Shown piece after piece: positions 44,790 through 54,408 of a stretch of DNA of 64,000 nucleotides. Location of the stretch: assembly GCF_029623345.1 (NCBI RefSeq), contig NZ_JAPYKH010000012.1, positions 1-64,000 of the forward strand, written 5' to 3'. Numbering within the stretch: the stretch's first letter is position 1; the number at the start of each line of letters is the position of its first letter. The notes beneath the pieces are model-generated. The model ran no database searches. It was not told the DNA's origin and saw nothing but the letters and a program-made list of their open reading frames with translations. The translations under genes were made by a program, and so were the position numbers. The DNA is from Sphingomonas phyllosphaerae. GTDB taxonomy: Bacteria > Pseudomonadota > Alphaproteobacteria > Sphingomonadales > Sphingomonadaceae.

Positions 44790-44801
44790 GAAAGCGCTTT
44801 C
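44790..44801. promoter_or_regulatory. LacI-type operator-like palindrome
   Basis: Perfect 12-base palindrome GAAAGCGCTTTC, 99-110 bases upstream of the receptor start at 44691. This core is typical of LacI/GalR-family operators. No LacI-type regulator gene is in the window. Confidence 0.45.
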
Positions 44802-44881
44802 GTCCTGCACTGCAACACAGTCGCCGAGCGTTGCAAAAAAGCGACAGCGAGGATGCCGTATACGGTGCCGCTTGACGCTTC

Positions 44882-46123
44882 TCAGCGGCGTCTGAACAGC
44901 CGCTTCCACACCGGTGTCGGGCTGCCCGACTGGAGCACGCCGCGACGGAACAGCCGCGCGCCGACGGTGATGAAGATCGCCACCCACAAGGCCTGCCACG
45001 CCAGCGCGGCGGCGTGCGGCCACAGTGCCGCGTCGCTCGCCGCGCGCCCCGCCATCGCGAACGGCGAAGACAGCGGGAACAGCTCGGCGAACGTCGCCAC
45101 CCAGCTGTCCGAATGCGACACCGCCGCCGAGGAGAGCGCGAACATCGCCACCTGGATGATCGTGATCGGCAACGACAGCATCTGGATCTCGCGCATCGTC
45201 GCCGCCTGCGCGCCGACGCCGAGGAAGACCGAGCCGAGCAGCAGATAGGCCATGGTGAAGTAGCCGCCGAACAGCAGCGCGAACCAGCCGCCGCCGACCG
45301 CCGGCGCGAGCGTCCGCAGCGAATCGCCGACGTCGCCGGGCAGCAGCGCGCCGAGCTGGCTGATCACCACGCCCCAGAACGTGACGAACAGCACCGCCAC
45401 CCCGAACATGCCGACCAACTTGCCCAGAAACACGCTCTCCAGCGGCACCGCCGCGGCGAGCACCTCGATCACCTTGTTGTTGCGCTCCTCCGCCATCGTC
45501 CCGGCGACCTGGCCGGAGAGGAACAGCGTGAGAAAGAAGATGCCGAAGACCGCGAAGAAGCCGGTCGCCTTGCGCACGCCCTGCGACGGCGCGCTGGTCT
45601 GCACCGCGGTGAGCCGCGCCGCCGCCGGTGCGGCGCCGGCGCGCTCGGCCAGTGCGGCATCGCGCGCGAGGCCGGCGAGGTAGCGCGCGCCGCCGCGGTC
45701 GCCCGCGGCATAGAGCACCGCCGGGCGATCGAGCGGGCCGTAGAGCACCGCGGCGACGTCGACCGAATCGTGGCCGTGCGCGCCCGCGGCGAGCGTCGCG
45801 GCAGCCTGGCGCGCGGGGTCGGACGCGGGGGTGCGCGCCTCGACGCGCGGCTGGCGCGAGTCGCCTGCGAGCAGCGGCCGCCAGCGCGCGTCCGCGTCGA
45901 GCACGCGCCGCGCCGCCGCCGCGGGCAGCAGCACCACCAGCCGGGTGCGCGCGGCCGAACTGTCCGACGCGCTCGCCGCCCCCATGCCGCCGACCGCGCC
46001 GAACGACGCCATGATCAACGGCGCGAACAGAAACAGCAGGAAGATCGGGGTGAAGACGGTGGCGACGAAGTCGCGGCGCGCGATCGTCAGCGTCTGGCGG
46101 AGATGGCGGCGAAGCTGGGTCAC
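44882..46123 (-). CDS. ABC-2 type exporter permease (NatB-like)
   Basis: 413 residues from GTG 46123. One N-terminal membrane segment, a large extracytoplasmic domain (about 45-190), then five membrane segments with VRKATGFFAVFGIFFLTLF and GTMAEERNNKVIEVLAAA, the family signature of NatB/ABC2_membrane_3. The GTGA overlap couples it to the ATPase. The substrate is not predictable; Na+ export and peptide or drug efflux are the usual guesses for this group. Confidence 0.9.
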   Translation of the reverse strand: MTQLRRHLRQTLTIARRDFVATVFTPIFLLFLFAPLIMASFGAVGGMGAASASDSSAARTRLVVLLPAAAARRVLDADARWRPLLAGDSRQPRVEARTPASDPARQAAATLAAGAHGHDSVDVAAVLYGPLDRPAVLYAAGDRGGARYLAGLARDAALAERAGAAPAAARLTAVQTSAPSQGVRKATGFFAVFGIFFLTLFLSGQVAGTMAEERNNKVIEVLAAAVPLESVFLGKLVGMFGVAVLFVTFWGVVISQLGALLPGDVGDSLRTLAPAVGGGWFALLFGGYFTMAYLLLGSVFLGVGAQAATMREIQMLSLPITIIQVAMFALSSAAVSHSDSWVATFAELFPLSSPFAMAGRAASDAALWPHAAALAWQALWVAIFITVGARLFRRGVLQSGSPTPVWKRLFRRR

Positions 46124-47034
46124 GCGCGCGCCTCCTGCTCGCCGACGACTCGCACGAACGCCTCGTGCAGGCCGGGTCGCTCGATCGACAGGCCGGCGAT
46201 ACCGTGCCCGGCCGCGATCAGCCGGGTGAGCACCGCCTCGATCCCGTCGCTCGGCAGCTGGAAGCGCCAGCCCTCGCCGTCGCCGCGCGCGTCGGCGGGG
46301 AGCAGCGCGGCGATCGCCGGGTCGGCGCGGTGCGGCACGTAATGGACGTGCTGCGGCAGCAGCGCGCGCGCCTCGTCGACCGTGCCCTCGAAGCGGCGCT
46401 GCCCGCGCGCGATGATCGCGAGCCGGTCGCACAGCCGCTGCGCGTGCTGCATGACATGGGTGGAGAAGAGGATGGTGGCGCCGCGCGCCTGCTCGGCGCG
46501 GATCAGCGCTTCCAACCGCTCCTGGTTGACCGGGTCGAGCCCGGAGAAGGGCTCGTCGAGCACCAGCAGGTCGGGGCGGTGGACGACCGCGCCGAGCAGC
46601 TGGACCAGCTGCGCCATGCCTTTGGAGAGCTTGCGGATCTTGCCGTCGATCGCGTCGCCCAGCCCGGCCGCCTCGAGCAGCTCGGCGGCGCGCGCGCGGC
46701 CGGTGCGCCACTCCAGCCCGCGCAGCGCGCCCATGAACGCGATCGCCTCGCGCGCGGTCATTGAAGGGTAGAGCCCGCGCTCCTCGGGCAGGTAGCCGAC
46801 ACGGTCGCCGACGTCGCGCGGGGCGTCGCTGCCGAGCAGGCGACGCTTGCCTGAGTCGGGCTCGATGATGCCAAGCAGCATGCGCAGCGTCGTGGTCTTG
46901 CCGGCGCCATTGGGACCGAGCACGCCGTAGATCGCGCCCGCGGGCACCACGAGGTCGACCCCGTCGACGACGCGCCGCTCGCCGTAGCGTTTCACCAGCG
47001 CCTCGGCGCTGACCGCGATCCCGTTATCCGCCAC
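46120..47034 (-). CDS. ABC exporter ATPase (NatA-like)
   Basis: 304 residues from GTG 47034, where homology begins (VADNGIAVSAEALVKRYG). Walker A GPNGAGKTT, Q-loop region YLPEERGLY, signature LSKGMAQ (a variant of LSGGQ), Walker B LLVLDEPFSGLD and switch His in STHVM. A C-terminal domain of about 80 residues is of the DUF4162 type. First gene of the exporter pair. Confidence 0.93.
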   Translation of the reverse strand: MADNGIAVSAEALVKRYGERRVVDGVDLVVPAGAIYGVLGPNGAGKTTTLRMLLGIIEPDSGKRRLLGSDAPRDVGDRVGYLPEERGLYPSMTAREAIAFMGALRGLEWRTGRARAAELLEAAGLGDAIDGKIRKLSKGMAQLVQLLGAVVHRPDLLVLDEPFSGLDPVNQERLEALIRAEQARGATILFSTHVMQHAQRLCDRLAIIARGQRRFEGTVDEARALLPQHVHYVPHRADPAIAALLPADARGDGEGWRFQLPSDGIEAVLTRLIAAGHGIAGLSIERPGLHEAFVRVVGEQEARA

Positions 47035-47110
47035 CCGACGCCCCCTTGTCCTGGCCGAGCCTAGGCGAGCGCGCGCGCCGGGGCTAGCGCGGGATGGCTG
47101 GGCCCATCTC

Positions 47111-47136
47111 AATCCTCCCCGCCGAGCGGGGAGGAT
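47111..47136. repeat. Short hairpin of the CCTCCCCGC family
   Basis: AATCCTCCCCGC and GCGGGGAGGATC form a near-perfect hairpin, a one-armed copy of the element at 23736. Confidence 0.65.
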
Positions 47137-47194
47137 CTGCGTGAGTCGGAACGGCTGGTAAGCCGTTGCTGTCGCGCCAGACCGCCAATCCCTG

Positions 47195-47578
47195 TTATTT
47201 CCCCCCGTCGCGCCGTGCCAGCGCCGCCACGCAGCTGGCGCGATCGATCGAGCGGCCGTCGCGCTGGCGCGAGTCGACCCAGGTCACCTTGGCCTCGCCG
47301 CTGCCCCCGCTGGGTGGGTAGAGATAGGCGTCGAGGATGCAGATCGCACTGGAGAATTGCAGCTTGCGCGCCGTCCCCTCGCGCACGTCGGCGTCGGGCG
47401 GACCGAAGCTGCGCACCAACGCGGCGGCATCTTGCCCGATCACGCTTTGCAGCCCGAGGCTCGGCAGCGCCGCCGCGACGGGTTGCGGACGCGCCGCGGT
47501 GGTCGGTGCGGTGGCGGCGGTACAGCCCGCGATCGCGAAGACGGGGAGCAGCGCGGCGACACGGCGGGACGGGATCAT
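47195..47578 (-). CDS. Small periplasmic lipoprotein
   Basis: 127 residues from ATG 47578. Signal peptide with a lipobox LLPVFAIAGC (Cys19). The mature part includes LQSVIGQDAAALVRSFGPPD and REGTARKLQFSSAICILDAY, reminiscent of SmpA/OmlA-like folds, and two more cysteines (CILD, ASC) that may pair. Coupled by 4 bases to the EI24 gene upstream. Function unknown. Confidence 0.8.
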   Translation of the reverse strand: MIPSRRVAALLPVFAIAGCTAATAPTTAARPQPVAAALPSLGLQSVIGQDAAALVRSFGPPDADVREGTARKLQFSSAICILDAYLYPPSGGSGEAKVTWVDSRQRDGRSIDRASCVAALARRDGGK

Positions 47579-48243
47579 CGACGGGCTCCGTGATACAGGT
47601 GGGTCGCCATCGCCGCGCCGAGCACGGGGGCGAGGACGTTGAGCAGCGGAACCACGAACAAAGCGGTGCCGGCAAGCCCCAGCGCGAAGCGCCGCCCCGC
47701 GGTCGCCGCGCGCCAGTCTCGCATCGCCGCGCGTGGCAGGTGGCGCGCCGCCACCATGTCGCCGAGATCGCGCCCGAGCAGCCAGGCGTTGACGAGGAAG
47801 AACAATGCCGCAGTGCCGACGCCGGTGACGAGCAGCGCGAGATAGACGGGCAGCAGCAACAGGTTGACCAGGACGAAGCGCGCCGCGGAGCCGAGCCCCA
47901 TCGCCAGCCCGCGCGCCGGCGGCACCTCGCGCGCGCTTGCTGCCGCGTCGGGATAGTGGCGTCGCTCGACCGCCGCGACGATGCGGTCGGCGAACAGCCC
48001 GACCACCAGGATCGCGATGGCGCGGAACAGCAGCCAGAAGGCGAGCGCGGTCACCATCACCGCCGCCAGCCCCGCCATCGCGCCGTGATAGGCCCAGCCC
48101 GCCAACGCGGCGTCGACCAGCCACCACAAGCCGAGCGCCAGCGCGGCGAACAGCGCCAGCGTCACCGCGAGCGACTGCGCCAGCACGCGGAGCACCGGAG
48201 GGTCGCCGAGCTGACCGATCGAGAGCAGCAGCGCGCGCAGCAT
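47575..48243 (-). CDS. EI24 domain membrane protein (CysZ-like)
   Basis: 222 residues. It has four to six membrane segments, with FRAIAILVVGLFADRIV and LLLLPVYLALLVTGVGTAAL, and the EI24/CysZ topology. CysZ members import sulfate. Nothing in the neighbourhood points to sulfur metabolism, so the transport role is open. It precedes the lipoprotein with a 4-base overlap and is divergent from the PfkB kinase gene. Confidence 0.85.
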   Translation of the reverse strand: MLRALLLSIGQLGDPPVLRVLAQSLAVTLALFAALALGLWWLVDAALAGWAYHGAMAGLAAVMVTALAFWLLFRAIAILVVGLFADRIVAAVERRHYPDAAASAREVPPARGLAMGLGSAARFVLVNLLLLPVYLALLVTGVGTAALFFLVNAWLLGRDLGDMVAARHLPRAAMRDWRAATAGRRFALGLAGTALFVVPLLNVLAPVLGAAMATHLYHGARR

Positions 48244-48332
48244 CGTCGCGCAGCGATGCGCCCTGCGCCGCGGTTGCGCAAGCCGCGGGCGGCGGATAGG
48301 CGGGCGCTTTCCCGGACAGCAGGACCAACCCC

Positions 48333-49325
48333 TTGACCGAACCCCGCTACGACGTCGTCGCGATCGGCAACGCCATCGTCGACATCCTCTCGCCCGCGAG
48401 CGACGCTTTCGTCGCCGAGAACGGCATGACCAAGGGGGCGATGGCGTTGGTCTTCTCGCCGGAGGAGGCGGACACGCTCTACGCCAAGATGGGGCCGGGG
48501 CAGGAAGTGTCGGGCGGCTCGGCGGCGAACACGATCGCGGGCATGGCGGCGCTGGGCGCGTCCTGCGCCTTCATCGGCCAGGTCGCCGACGACCAGCTCG
48601 GCGACGTCTTCGCGCACGACATCCGCGCGGCGGGCATCCGCTTCGACACGCCCGCGCGCGCCGGCGCGCCGACCACCGGCCGCTGCCTGATCTTCGTCAC
48701 CCCCGACGGGCAGCGCACGATGAACACCTTCCTCGGCGCCTCGCACTATCTGCCCGAGGCGGCGCTAGACCGCGCGCTGATCGCGGACGCGCGCTACCTC
48801 TATCTCGAGGGCTATCTGTGGGATCCGGAGGAGCCGCGTGCGGCGATGCGCGCCGCGATCGATGTCGCGCGCGCGGCGGGCCGCAAGGTGGTCTTCACGC
48901 TCTCCGCCGAGTTCGTGATCGACCGCCACCGCGCCGCCTTCCACGACCTGATCGACGCCGGGCTGATCGATCTGCTGTTCGCCAACGAGGCGGAAGTGAT
49001 GTCGCTGACCGAGACGGGCGACGTCGAGGCGGCGATCGCGGCGGTGAAGGACAAGGTGCCGCTGGTCGTCGTCACGCTGAGCGAGCGCGGCGCCACCGCG
49101 ATTGCGGGCGACGAGCGCGTGACGGCGCCGGCACAGCCGATCGACAAGGTGGTCGACACCACCGGCGCGGGCGACCTGTTCGCGGCGGGCTTCCTGTTCG
49201 GCCAGGCGCGCGGCAAGTCGCTTCAGGCATCGCTGACGCTCGGCGCGATCTGCGCCGCCGAGGTGATCCAGCATTTCGGCGCGCGCCCGATCGTCGACCT
49301 GAAGGCGATCACCGCGACGGTGTGA
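48333..49325 (+). CDS. PfkB-family sugar/nucleoside kinase (adenosine kinase-like)
   Basis: 330 residues from TTG 48333 with CAGGA upstream. It starts TEPRYDVVAIGNAIVDIL. GGSAANTIAGMAALG is PfkB motif 1 and DTTGAGDLFAAGFLFG motif 2, containing the anion hole and catalytic Asp. The closest group is the adenosine kinase-like subfamily common in alphaproteobacteria. The substrate is likely a nucleoside or ribose-type sugar; this cannot be settled here. Confidence 0.9.
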   Translation: MTEPRYDVVAIGNAIVDILSPASDAFVAENGMTKGAMALVFSPEEADTLYAKMGPGQEVSGGSAANTIAGMAALGASCAFIGQVADDQLGDVFAHDIRAAGIRFDTPARAGAPTTGRCLIFVTPDGQRTMNTFLGASHYLPEAALDRALIADARYLYLEGYLWDPEEPRAAMRAAIDVARAAGRKVVFTLSAEFVIDRHRAAFHDLIDAGLIDLLFANEAEVMSLTETGDVEAAIAAVKDKVPLVVVTLSERGATAIAGDERVTAPAQPIDKVVDTTGAGDLFAAGFLFGQARGKSLQASLTLGAICAAEVIQHFGARPIVDLKAITATV

Positions 49326-49373
49326 AAGGGGGTTCGTGGGCCGCGGCCTGCGCGGGCCTTCCCTTAGCTTCTT

Positions 49374-49469
49374 CCGTCATCCCGGACTTGTTCCGGGATC
49401 CACGGTGCCGCTGTTGCCGAGAGCGTTGCTCGCGCGGAACGGTGGATCCCGGACCAGTCCCGGATGACG
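49374..49469. repeat. REPIN-like repeat pair
   Basis: CCGTCATCCCGGACTTGTTC and GGATCCCGGACCAGTCCCGG face each other over about 45 bases. The rest of the 49326-49662 gap shows no gene; it must contain the promoter of the receptor gene. Confidence 0.8.
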
Positions 49470-49662
49470 AAGGTTTGCGGCGGCCCGCTCCGGTGACGTC
49501 GGGGCGGCGCATCTTGGACGTGATGACGCAGCCTTCACCACCACCCAGCGCACCTTCCACCGCATGTCATTGAACTGACCCAGTAACGTCATCGCGCCGC
49601 AAGATCGCGCTCGCACAGCGCAGCGCAGACGGGCGGATCAGCGCCCGCTGGGGAACGATCAC

Positions 49663-52140
49663 ATGAACCGTAGGATGCTGCTCGCCGGCGCGGCCGCACT
49701 CGCCCTCCCGGTGGCGCCCGCCGCGGCGCAGGACTCGCAGATCGTGCGCGACGGCACCGGCGCCGCGTCTGCGACCGCCGCCGCCGCGCCCGCGGATCCC
49801 GCACCCGGCGCCGACCCGGCGACGACCGACGACACCGCCGCCACCGACGTCGTCGTCACCGGCGCGGTGACCCGCTCGGTCACGCAGGTCGGCAACGTCG
49901 AGATCCAGAAGATCCTGCCCGGCATCAGCCCGCTCAAGGCGCTGCAGACGTTGCCCGGCGTGACCTATCTCACCGCCGATCCGTGGGGCAACAACGAGCA
50001 GAACATTTCGCTCTTCATCCACGGCTTCAACGCGCAGCAGCTCGGCTACACGCTCGACGGCGTCCCGCTCGGCGACCAGCAATATGGCAATTACAACGGG
50101 CTAAGCCCGCAGCGCGCGATCATCTCGGAGAATGTCGGCCGCGTCACCCTGGCCTCGGGCGCGGGCGACCTCGGCACCGCCTCGACCAGCAATCTCGGCG
50201 GCACGATCGACACCTTCTCGAGCGATCCGCGCGCCGACTTCGGCCTCACCGCGGCGCAGACCGTCGGCAGCTATCAGGCGACGCGCTCCTATCTTCGCCT
50301 CGACAGCGGCGACATCGGGCAGAACACGCGGCTCTATGTCTCGGGCGTGCGCCAGCGTGCGCGGGCGTGGGACTTCAACGGCTATCAGAACGGCTGGCAG
50401 GGCAATGCCAAGCTGGTGCACGAGGACAGCCGCGGCAAGCTGAGCGTCTATTTCGCTTATTCGGACAAGACCGAGCCCAACGAGGACGCGACGGTGGTCT
50501 CCGCGACGCAGACCTATCAGCCCTACATTCGCCCCTTCCTCTATTCCGACCTCGCCAACACGCTGAAGTATTTCAACAATCAATATGCGTACAACGGCGC
50601 GCCGAGCTATGCCGCGGCAGGCAGTAACTACAGCAACTATTACGGCGGCGCGCTGCGCACCGACTATCTCGGCTATGCCAAATACGACTGGCGCGCGACC
50701 GACCGGGTGACCTGGTCGAACCAGGTGTATTTCCACCACAATGACGGTGTCGGCATCATCGCCGGCCCGATCACCGCCGCCGGCCTGCCGCTGCTGTTCT
50801 CTTATTATTACCCGGGCGCCGCCGGCAGCAGCCCCACGTCGCCGACCAACCTCGCGCGGCTGTCGACGATCTTCGGCAACTCGGGGCTGGCGACGCGCAC
50901 CACCGAATATCGCATCGACCGCTACGGCGGCCTGTCGACGCTCAAGGTCGAGCTGGGCAATCACCAGATCGAGCTGGGCGGCTGGTACGAGCGGCAGAGC
51001 TCGTCGAGCTATCGCCGTTGGTACGCCTTCGACATCAACGACCCCAGCTCGGTCTACCGCCGCCCCAACAGCTACGCCGACCCGCTGATCACGCAATATG
51101 GCAGTGAGGTGCGCGTTGAGGAGATCCAGACGCATATCCAGGACGCGTGGCAGGTCGTACCGACGTTGCTGGTGCAAGCCGGCTTCAAGAGCACGTTCCA
51201 GAAGGCGCGCCAGGCGGTGCCGGTGCAGCCGATCCCGGGCTCGTTCACCGGCTCGCGCGAGTTGCCGGTCGGCCGGCTCAACACCGACGAATGGTTCCTG
51301 CCCCAGGCCGGTGTGCTCTGGGACATGACCGCGAGCGAGCAGGTGTTCGTCAACGCGCAGAAGAACATTCGCCAGTTCCAGACGAGCGCGGCGGCAGGCC
51401 TGTCGCCCTTCGCGCTGGGCAGCCAGACGCTGTTCGAGGCGTTCAAGGATCAGACCAAGCCTGAGACGAGCTGGACCTATGAGGGCGGCGTGCGTACGCG
51501 CCGCGCGCTCGATCTCGGCCCGATTACCGGCTTCGAGGGGCAGATCAGCTACTACCACGTCGACTTCTCGAACCGGCTGCTCGGCGTCAGCCCGACGCAG
51601 ACGATCAGCGCGGTGGTGAGCGGCGCGTCGATCCTGGCGAACGTCGGCAGCGTGACCACCGATGGTGTCGACGTCGCCGGCACACTCCGCTTCGGCGACA
51701 CCTTCTCGCTGTACAACGCGCTGTCATACAACAATTCACGTTACGACGACGATTATACCGTCGGCGCGGCGCAGACCGTGGTGCCGACCGCGGGCAAGAA
51801 GGTGCCCGGTTCGCCCGAGTGGCTCAACAAGACGGTGGCCACGCTGCGCACTGACGGCGTCGAACTGCAGTTGATCGGCGACTATATCGGCAAGCGCTAC
51901 GCCACTTATACCAACGACTTGAGCGTCAAGGGCTATTTCACGCTCTCCGGCCGCATCGGTTTCGACATGCCGCTGTCGGGCGAAGGGCTGGCGAAGAAGC
52001 TGGGCGTGAGCCTGAATGTCACCAATCTAACGGGCCAGCGCGGCGCCAGCACGATCAGCATCGCCGCGGCGAGCGGGACCTACAACTTCTTCCCGGTCGC
52101 GCCGCGCCAGGTGTTCGCAACGATCAGCGCGGGGTTCTGA
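49663..52140 (+). CDS. TonB-dependent outer-membrane receptor
   Basis: 825 residues. Signal peptide to about 23 (APAAAQD), an Ala/Asp/Pro-rich linker, TonB-box-like TDVVVTGA at about 60, then a plug domain (ISLFIHGFNAQQLGYTLDGV) and a barrel ending in APRQVFATISAGF. It lacks the carboxypeptidase-regulatory domain of the receptor at 41395. It is monocistronic. Ligand unknown; no siderophore, heme or sugar genes are next to it. Confidence 0.9.
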   Translation: MNRRMLLAGAAALALPVAPAAAQDSQIVRDGTGAASATAAAAPADPAPGADPATTDDTAATDVVVTGAVTRSVTQVGNVEIQKILPGISPLKALQTLPGVTYLTADPWGNNEQNISLFIHGFNAQQLGYTLDGVPLGDQQYGNYNGLSPQRAIISENVGRVTLASGAGDLGTASTSNLGGTIDTFSSDPRADFGLTAAQTVGSYQATRSYLRLDSGDIGQNTRLYVSGVRQRARAWDFNGYQNGWQGNAKLVHEDSRGKLSVYFAYSDKTEPNEDATVVSATQTYQPYIRPFLYSDLANTLKYFNNQYAYNGAPSYAAAGSNYSNYYGGALRTDYLGYAKYDWRATDRVTWSNQVYFHHNDGVGIIAGPITAAGLPLLFSYYYPGAAGSSPTSPTNLARLSTIFGNSGLATRTTEYRIDRYGGLSTLKVELGNHQIELGGWYERQSSSSYRRWYAFDINDPSSVYRRPNSYADPLITQYGSEVRVEEIQTHIQDAWQVVPTLLVQAGFKSTFQKARQAVPVQPIPGSFTGSRELPVGRLNTDEWFLPQAGVLWDMTASEQVFVNAQKNIRQFQTSAAAGLSPFALGSQTLFEAFKDQTKPETSWTYEGGVRTRRALDLGPITGFEGQISYYHVDFSNRLLGVSPTQTISAVVSGASILANVGSVTTDGVDVAGTLRFGDTFSLYNALSYNNSRYDDDYTVGAAQTVVPTAGKKVPGSPEWLNKTVATLRTDGVELQLIGDYIGKRYATYTNDLSVKGYFTLSGRIGFDMPLSGEGLAKKLGVSLNVTNLTGQRGASTISIAAASGTYNFFPVAPRQVFATISAGF

Positions 52141-52165
52141 GGCGTAGCGACTGCGTCCGGACCCT

Positions 52166-52262
52166 CCGTCACCCCGGATTGACCCGGGATCCTTCGTGCC
52201 GCGCACGCTCCGCGCGATGTTTGCGCGACACCATGGATCCCGGCGCGAGGCCGGGATGACGG
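52166..52262. repeat. REPIN-like repeat pair
   Basis: CCGTCACCCCGGATTGACCC with CGGGATCC, and GGATCCCGGCGCGAGGCCGG with GATGACGG, inverted across about 45 bases. Confidence 0.8.
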
Positions 52263-52326
52263 GACAAGATGGGATCACTGAAGCGCCCCATCGACGGCCG
52301 GCCCGGCATCGCCTAACGCCGCGCGC

Positions 52327-52923
52327 ATGATCGCGCATCTCAAGGGGCTGGTCGCGTCGACCGGGATCGATCACGCGGTGATCGAGGTCGCCGGCGTCGG
52401 CTATCTCGTCGGCGCCTCGGCGCGCACGCTGGCCGCGCTGCCGCCCGCGGGCGAGGCCTGCCTCGTTCACACCGAGCTGCTGGTCGGCGAGGATTTCCTG
52501 CGGCTGGTCGGCTTCGCGAATGCCGCGGAGCGCGACTGGTTCCGGCTGCTCACCGGGGTGCAAGGGGTGGGCGCCCGCGTCGCGCTGGCGATCCTCTCCG
52601 CGCTCGAGCCCAACGATCTGAGCCGCGCGGTGATGGCGCAGGACAAGGCGACGGTGGCGCGCGCCAATGGGGTCGGCCCGAAGCTGGCCGAGCGGATCGT
52701 GCGCGAGCTCAAGGACAAGGTCGGCGGGGTGGCGCTCGGGCCGGCTGCGGCGGCGCAGGTGGTGCCCGCGGGGGCGAGCGCGGACGCGGTGTCGGCGCTG
52801 CTCAACCTCGGCTTCCGTCCCGCCGAGGCGAGCGCCGCGGTCGCCGCGGCGGAGGAGGAGCTGGGCACGGGTGTCGGGCTCGACGCGCTGGTGCGGCTCG
52901 CGCTGCGCAAGGCGGCGAAGTAG
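52327..52923 (+). CDS. ruvA: Holliday junction DNA helicase subunit RuvA
   Basis: 198 residues: N-terminal OB-fold ([11 protein letters not shown]), two helix-hairpin-helix motifs ([13 protein letters not shown] and [19 protein letters not shown]), a Pro/Ala linker and the C-terminal domain III that contacts RuvB ([20 protein letters not shown]). RuvA tetramers hold the four-way junction for RuvB-driven branch migration. Unusually, ruvC is not upstream and ruvB is not downstream; a repeat and a convergent helicase gene follow instead. Confidence 0.96.
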   Translation: MIAHLKGLVASTGIDHAVIEVAGVGYLVGASARTLAALPPAGEACLVHTELLVGEDFLRLVGFANAAERDWFRLLTGVQGVGARVALAILSALEPNDLSRAVMAQDKATVARANGVGPKLAERIVRELKDKVGGVALGPAAAAQVVPAGASADAVSALLNLGFRPAEASAAVAAAEEELGTGVGLDALVRLALRKAAK

Positions 52924-52947
52924 CGGGAGCGGGATGCGGCGCTCGTC

Positions 52948-52973
52948 GATCCTCCCCTCTCGGGGGAGGATCG
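52948..52973. repeat. Short GATCCTCCCC/GGGGAGGATC hairpin
   Basis: GATCCTCCCC and GGGGGAGGATC form a hairpin between convergent ruvA and the helicase gene. It is a minimal copy of the 23736-type element and may terminate both. Confidence 0.65.
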
Positions 52974-53010
52974 ACCCACCTCTCAGACCGTCGATCGCAC
53001 TCTCACCGGC

Positions 53011-54408
53011 TCAGCGGCCGGCGGGCGCTCCCGCACCGCCGCCGGCACCGCGGCCGCGGCCGCCGCGACGGCGGCGGTTGCCGCCACCGTTGCCGCCGGC
53101 CGCCCCGGCGCTCGCATTGGCGTAGTTGCGGCTCTGCGGCGAGCCAGCGCTCGGGCGCGGCGCGTGCGTCGCCTTGGGACGCGCCGGCGGGCGGGCGCCG
53201 CGCGGACGGTCCTCGCGCGGCGCGGGGTCCGCACCGATCGCCTTCACCCGCTCGCTCTTGAGCTGCTCGGCGCGGCGCAGGAAATCCTCGGGCAGCTCAT
53301 GCTGCGCCACCTTCTGGCGCGTCAGCTTCTCGATATCCTTGAGGTACGGCCGCTCGTCGTCCGCGCAGAAGGCGATCGCCTCGCCGCTGCGCCCGGCGCG
53401 CGCGGTGCGGCCGATACGATGGACATATTGCTCGGGCACGTTGGGCAGCTCGAAGTTGAACACGTGGCTCACCCCCGACACATCGATGCCGCGCGCGGCG
53501 ATGTCGGTGGCGACCAGGATCGGCACTTCGCCCGCCTTGAACGCCGCCAGCGCGCGTTCGCGCTGCGGCTGCGACTTGTTGCCGTGGATCGCGTTCGACG
53601 CGATGCCATTGCCCGCGAGCAGCTTCACGACGCGATCGGCGCCGTGCTTGGTGCGCGTGAACACCAGCGCGCGGTCGATCTTGGTCTCTTGCAACAGGAT
53701 CGTCAGCAGCGCCTGCTTCTCACTCTGGTTGCAGAAGATGACCGACTGATCGACGCGCTCCGCGGTGGTCGCCTGCGGCACCACCGAGACGGTCGCCGGA
53801 TCGGTGAGGAACTGGTCGGCGAGCTGGCGGATCGACGGCGGCATCGTCGCCGAGAAGAACAGCGACTGACGCTTGCGCGGCAGCATGCGCACGATCTTCT
53901 TCAGCGCGTGGATGAAGCCGAGGTCGAGCATCTGGTCGGCCTCGTCGAGCACCAGGATCTCGAGCATCGACAGGTTGAGGAAGCCCTGCTCGATCACGTC
54001 GATCAGGCGACCCGGCGTGGCGACCAGGATATCGACGCCGCGCGCGACGTCGTTGCGGTTCTTGGCGATGCTGGTGCCGCCGAACACGGTCGCGACCGAC
54101 ATCTTGGAGAATTGGCCGTAGCCGCGCGCCGATTCGGCGATCTGGCTGGCGAGCTCGCGCGTCGGCGCCAGTACCAGCATGCGGCAATGCGTCGGCAGCA
54201 CGCGCTTGTTCGCCTCGGACAGGCGCTGGATCGACGGCAGCACGAACGCCGCGGTCTTGCCGGTGCCGGTCTGCGCGATGCCGAGCAGATCCTTGCCCTC
54301 GAGCAGCAGCGGAATGCTGTCGCGCTGGATCGGGGTCGGCTCGCTATAGCCTTTGGCCTCGAGCGCACGGACGAGCGGCTCGGCGAGGCCGAGATGAGAG
54401 AATGACAT
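53011..54408 (-). CDS. DEAD-box RNA helicase (RhlE type)
   Basis: 465 residues with all motifs: Q-motif GYSEPTPIQ, I AQTGTGKT, Ia PTRELASQ, II DEAD, III SAT, IV-VI with HGNKSQPQRERAL, ATDIAARGID and HRIGRTARAGRSG. The C-terminal tail (about 390-465) is Arg/Gly/Pro-rich and disordered, ending in an RGG-like run, as in RhlE proteins that act in ribosome maturation and RNA decay. The 260 bases upstream hold no gene and could be a long 5' leader. Confidence 0.93.
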   Translation of the reverse strand: MSFSHLGLAEPLVRALEAKGYSEPTPIQRDSIPLLLEGKDLLGIAQTGTGKTAAFVLPSIQRLSEANKRVLPTHCRMLVLAPTRELASQIAESARGYGQFSKMSVATVFGGTSIAKNRNDVARGVDILVATPGRLIDVIEQGFLNLSMLEILVLDEADQMLDLGFIHALKKIVRMLPRKRQSLFFSATMPPSIRQLADQFLTDPATVSVVPQATTAERVDQSVIFCNQSEKQALLTILLQETKIDRALVFTRTKHGADRVVKLLAGNGIASNAIHGNKSQPQRERALAAFKAGEVPILVATDIAARGIDVSGVSHVFNFELPNVPEQYVHRIGRTARAGRSGEAIAFCADDERPYLKDIEKLTRQKVAQHELPEDFLRRAEQLKSERVKAIGADPAPREDRPRGARPPARPKATHAPRPSAGSPQSRNYANASAGAAGGNGGGNRRRRGGRGRGAGGGAGAPAGR

